A stretch of 64,000 nucleotides of DNA from Tilletiopsis washingtonensis (Eukaryota > Basidiomycota > Exobasidiomycetes > Entylomatales). The position numbers and the translations under genes were made by a program. The DNA is taken from contig NW_020312002.1 of NCBI RefSeq assembly GCF_003144115.1, positions 662,859-726,858 on the forward strand. The letters run 5' to 3'. Shown piece after piece: positions 63,517-64,000 of this stretch (the first letter of the stretch is position 1; every line of letters begins with the position of its first letter). The notes beneath the pieces are model-generated. The model was not told where the DNA came from, searched no databases, and worked only from the letters and a program-made list of their open reading frames with translations.

Positions 63517-64000
63517 ATGCTCTCCGAGCACGCCTCGCGCGCGGCGGGCAGCGGCGCCGCGCCGCGCAGTCCGCTGCCCGGCCACTCGCCCGCCTCGCTC
63601 TGGGCGCCCGCGTCGCCGGCAGCCGGCAGCAGCAGCGGCGGTGGACAACTGCGCTCTGCCTCCTTTCTCTCCGCCACCAGCAGCAGCGCCGGCAGCAGTA
63701 GCGGTGCGCTGCGCTCGCCGCTCATGCACGCCGCCGCCTCCTCCTCGTCGCACGGGCACGCGGCGCCGTACGCCGGCTACGACGAGGAGCTGGAGGACTA
63801 CTACGCCTCGTACGACTCGGCGCGCAGTCCGTATGCCTCCAGCAGCGGGCAGCGCAGTCCGGGTCCGCAGTGGGCCAGCGCCGCTCGTGCCAGTCCGGCG
63901 CTTAGCAGCGCTGCCGCAGCACGCAGCCGCGAGCGCGAGCTGCCGCCGCTGCCGCCGCCCGGCTCGGATGACGGGGATGACGACGCTGCGTCGTTTCGCA
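63517..64000 (+). CDS. Ser/Ala-rich protein, 3' partial, unknown
   Basis: The frame starts MLSEHASRAAGSGAAPRSPL and stays open to the window end (161 codons). It is disordered: Ser/Gly/Ala runs, SP sites, a Tyr/acidic patch YDEELEDYYASYDSARSPYA, and LPPLPPPGSDDGDDD near the border. No signal peptide. Long disordered N termini of this type precede folded domains in several fungal proteins (chitin synthases, kinases, GTPase regulators), but nothing here identifies which. Coding status rests on the open frame, Ser-rich codon use and a C/T-rich leader. Confidence 0.6.
   Translation, partial: MLSEHASRAAGSGAAPRSPLPGHSPASLWAPASPAAGSSSGGGQLRSASFLSATSSSAGSSSGALRSPLMHAAASSSSHGHAAPYAGYDEELEDYYASYDSARSPYASSSGQRSPGPQWASAARASPALSSAAAARSRERELPPLPPPGSDDGDDDAASFR

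Noticed and set aside
1-64000. tRNA or rRNA genes, transposons, virus-like elements, CRISPR arrays
   Set aside because: By eye I found no tRNA B-box context, rRNA sequence, terminal repeats, or transposase or reverse-transcriptase motifs; a dedicated search was not possible.

Overview
The window is nuclear DNA of a gene-dense, very GC-rich fungus. Genes carry many short GT-AG introns (mostly about 50-130 bp, donors usually gtgagt). The families seen are typical of filamentous or dimorphic fungi: a trifunctional TRP protein, a GPI-anchored chitin deacetylase, an F-BAR/RhoGAP protein, NRDE2 and an ABCG half-transporter. The intron density and base composition point to a basidiomycete, and the composition would fit Ustilaginomycotina. 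That placement is inference; no marker gene here settles it.

Layout. At 1-8.6 kb lie the tail of a fungal transcription factor, prefoldin subunit 3 and ELP3 (divergent pair), and the trifunctional tryptophan gene. At 9.2-11.8 kb is a large dual-specificity phosphatase, followed by about 2 kb without a convincing gene. At 13.8-21.6 kb lie eEF1B-gamma and ARPC5 (divergent), the NatC subunit Mak10, and an ER DnaJ ending in HDEL. At 21.9-26.2 kb is FGAM synthase. At 26.3-34.9 kb are a VHS/GAT protein, an unrecognised three-exon gene, a 36-base poly(C) run and an aquaglyceroporin. At 36.3-40.9 kb are an ABCG half-transporter and a chitin deacetylase. At 42.6-47.9 kb are an F-BAR/RhoGAP protein and a small secreted RlpA-like protein. 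At 48.4-55.3 kb are NRDE2 and CDP-diacylglycerol synthase (divergent). At 57.7-64 kb are a Ser-rich protein, a multi-fasciclin membrane protein and the start of another Ser-rich gene that runs off the end.

Most genes are ordinary housekeeping genes: translation and tRNA modification, folding, actin, N-terminal acetylation, purine, tryptophan and phospholipid synthesis. I see no operon-like functional cluster, no transposon or virus remnant, no tRNA or rRNA gene, and no clear new multi-gene system. Points worth a second look are local: a GC-AG intron in ELP3, an 18-nt microexon in the CDP-diacylglycerol synthase signature, a RhoGAP domain without a visible arginine finger, an unrecognised 367-residue protein, TGACTC sites in front of the tryptophan and purine genes, and the poly(C) run.

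Long open frames exist on both strands of nearly every gene because of the codon bias. I treated them as shadows unless protein conservation, splice sites or a sensible start supported them. Gene spans run from start codon to stop codon and include introns.
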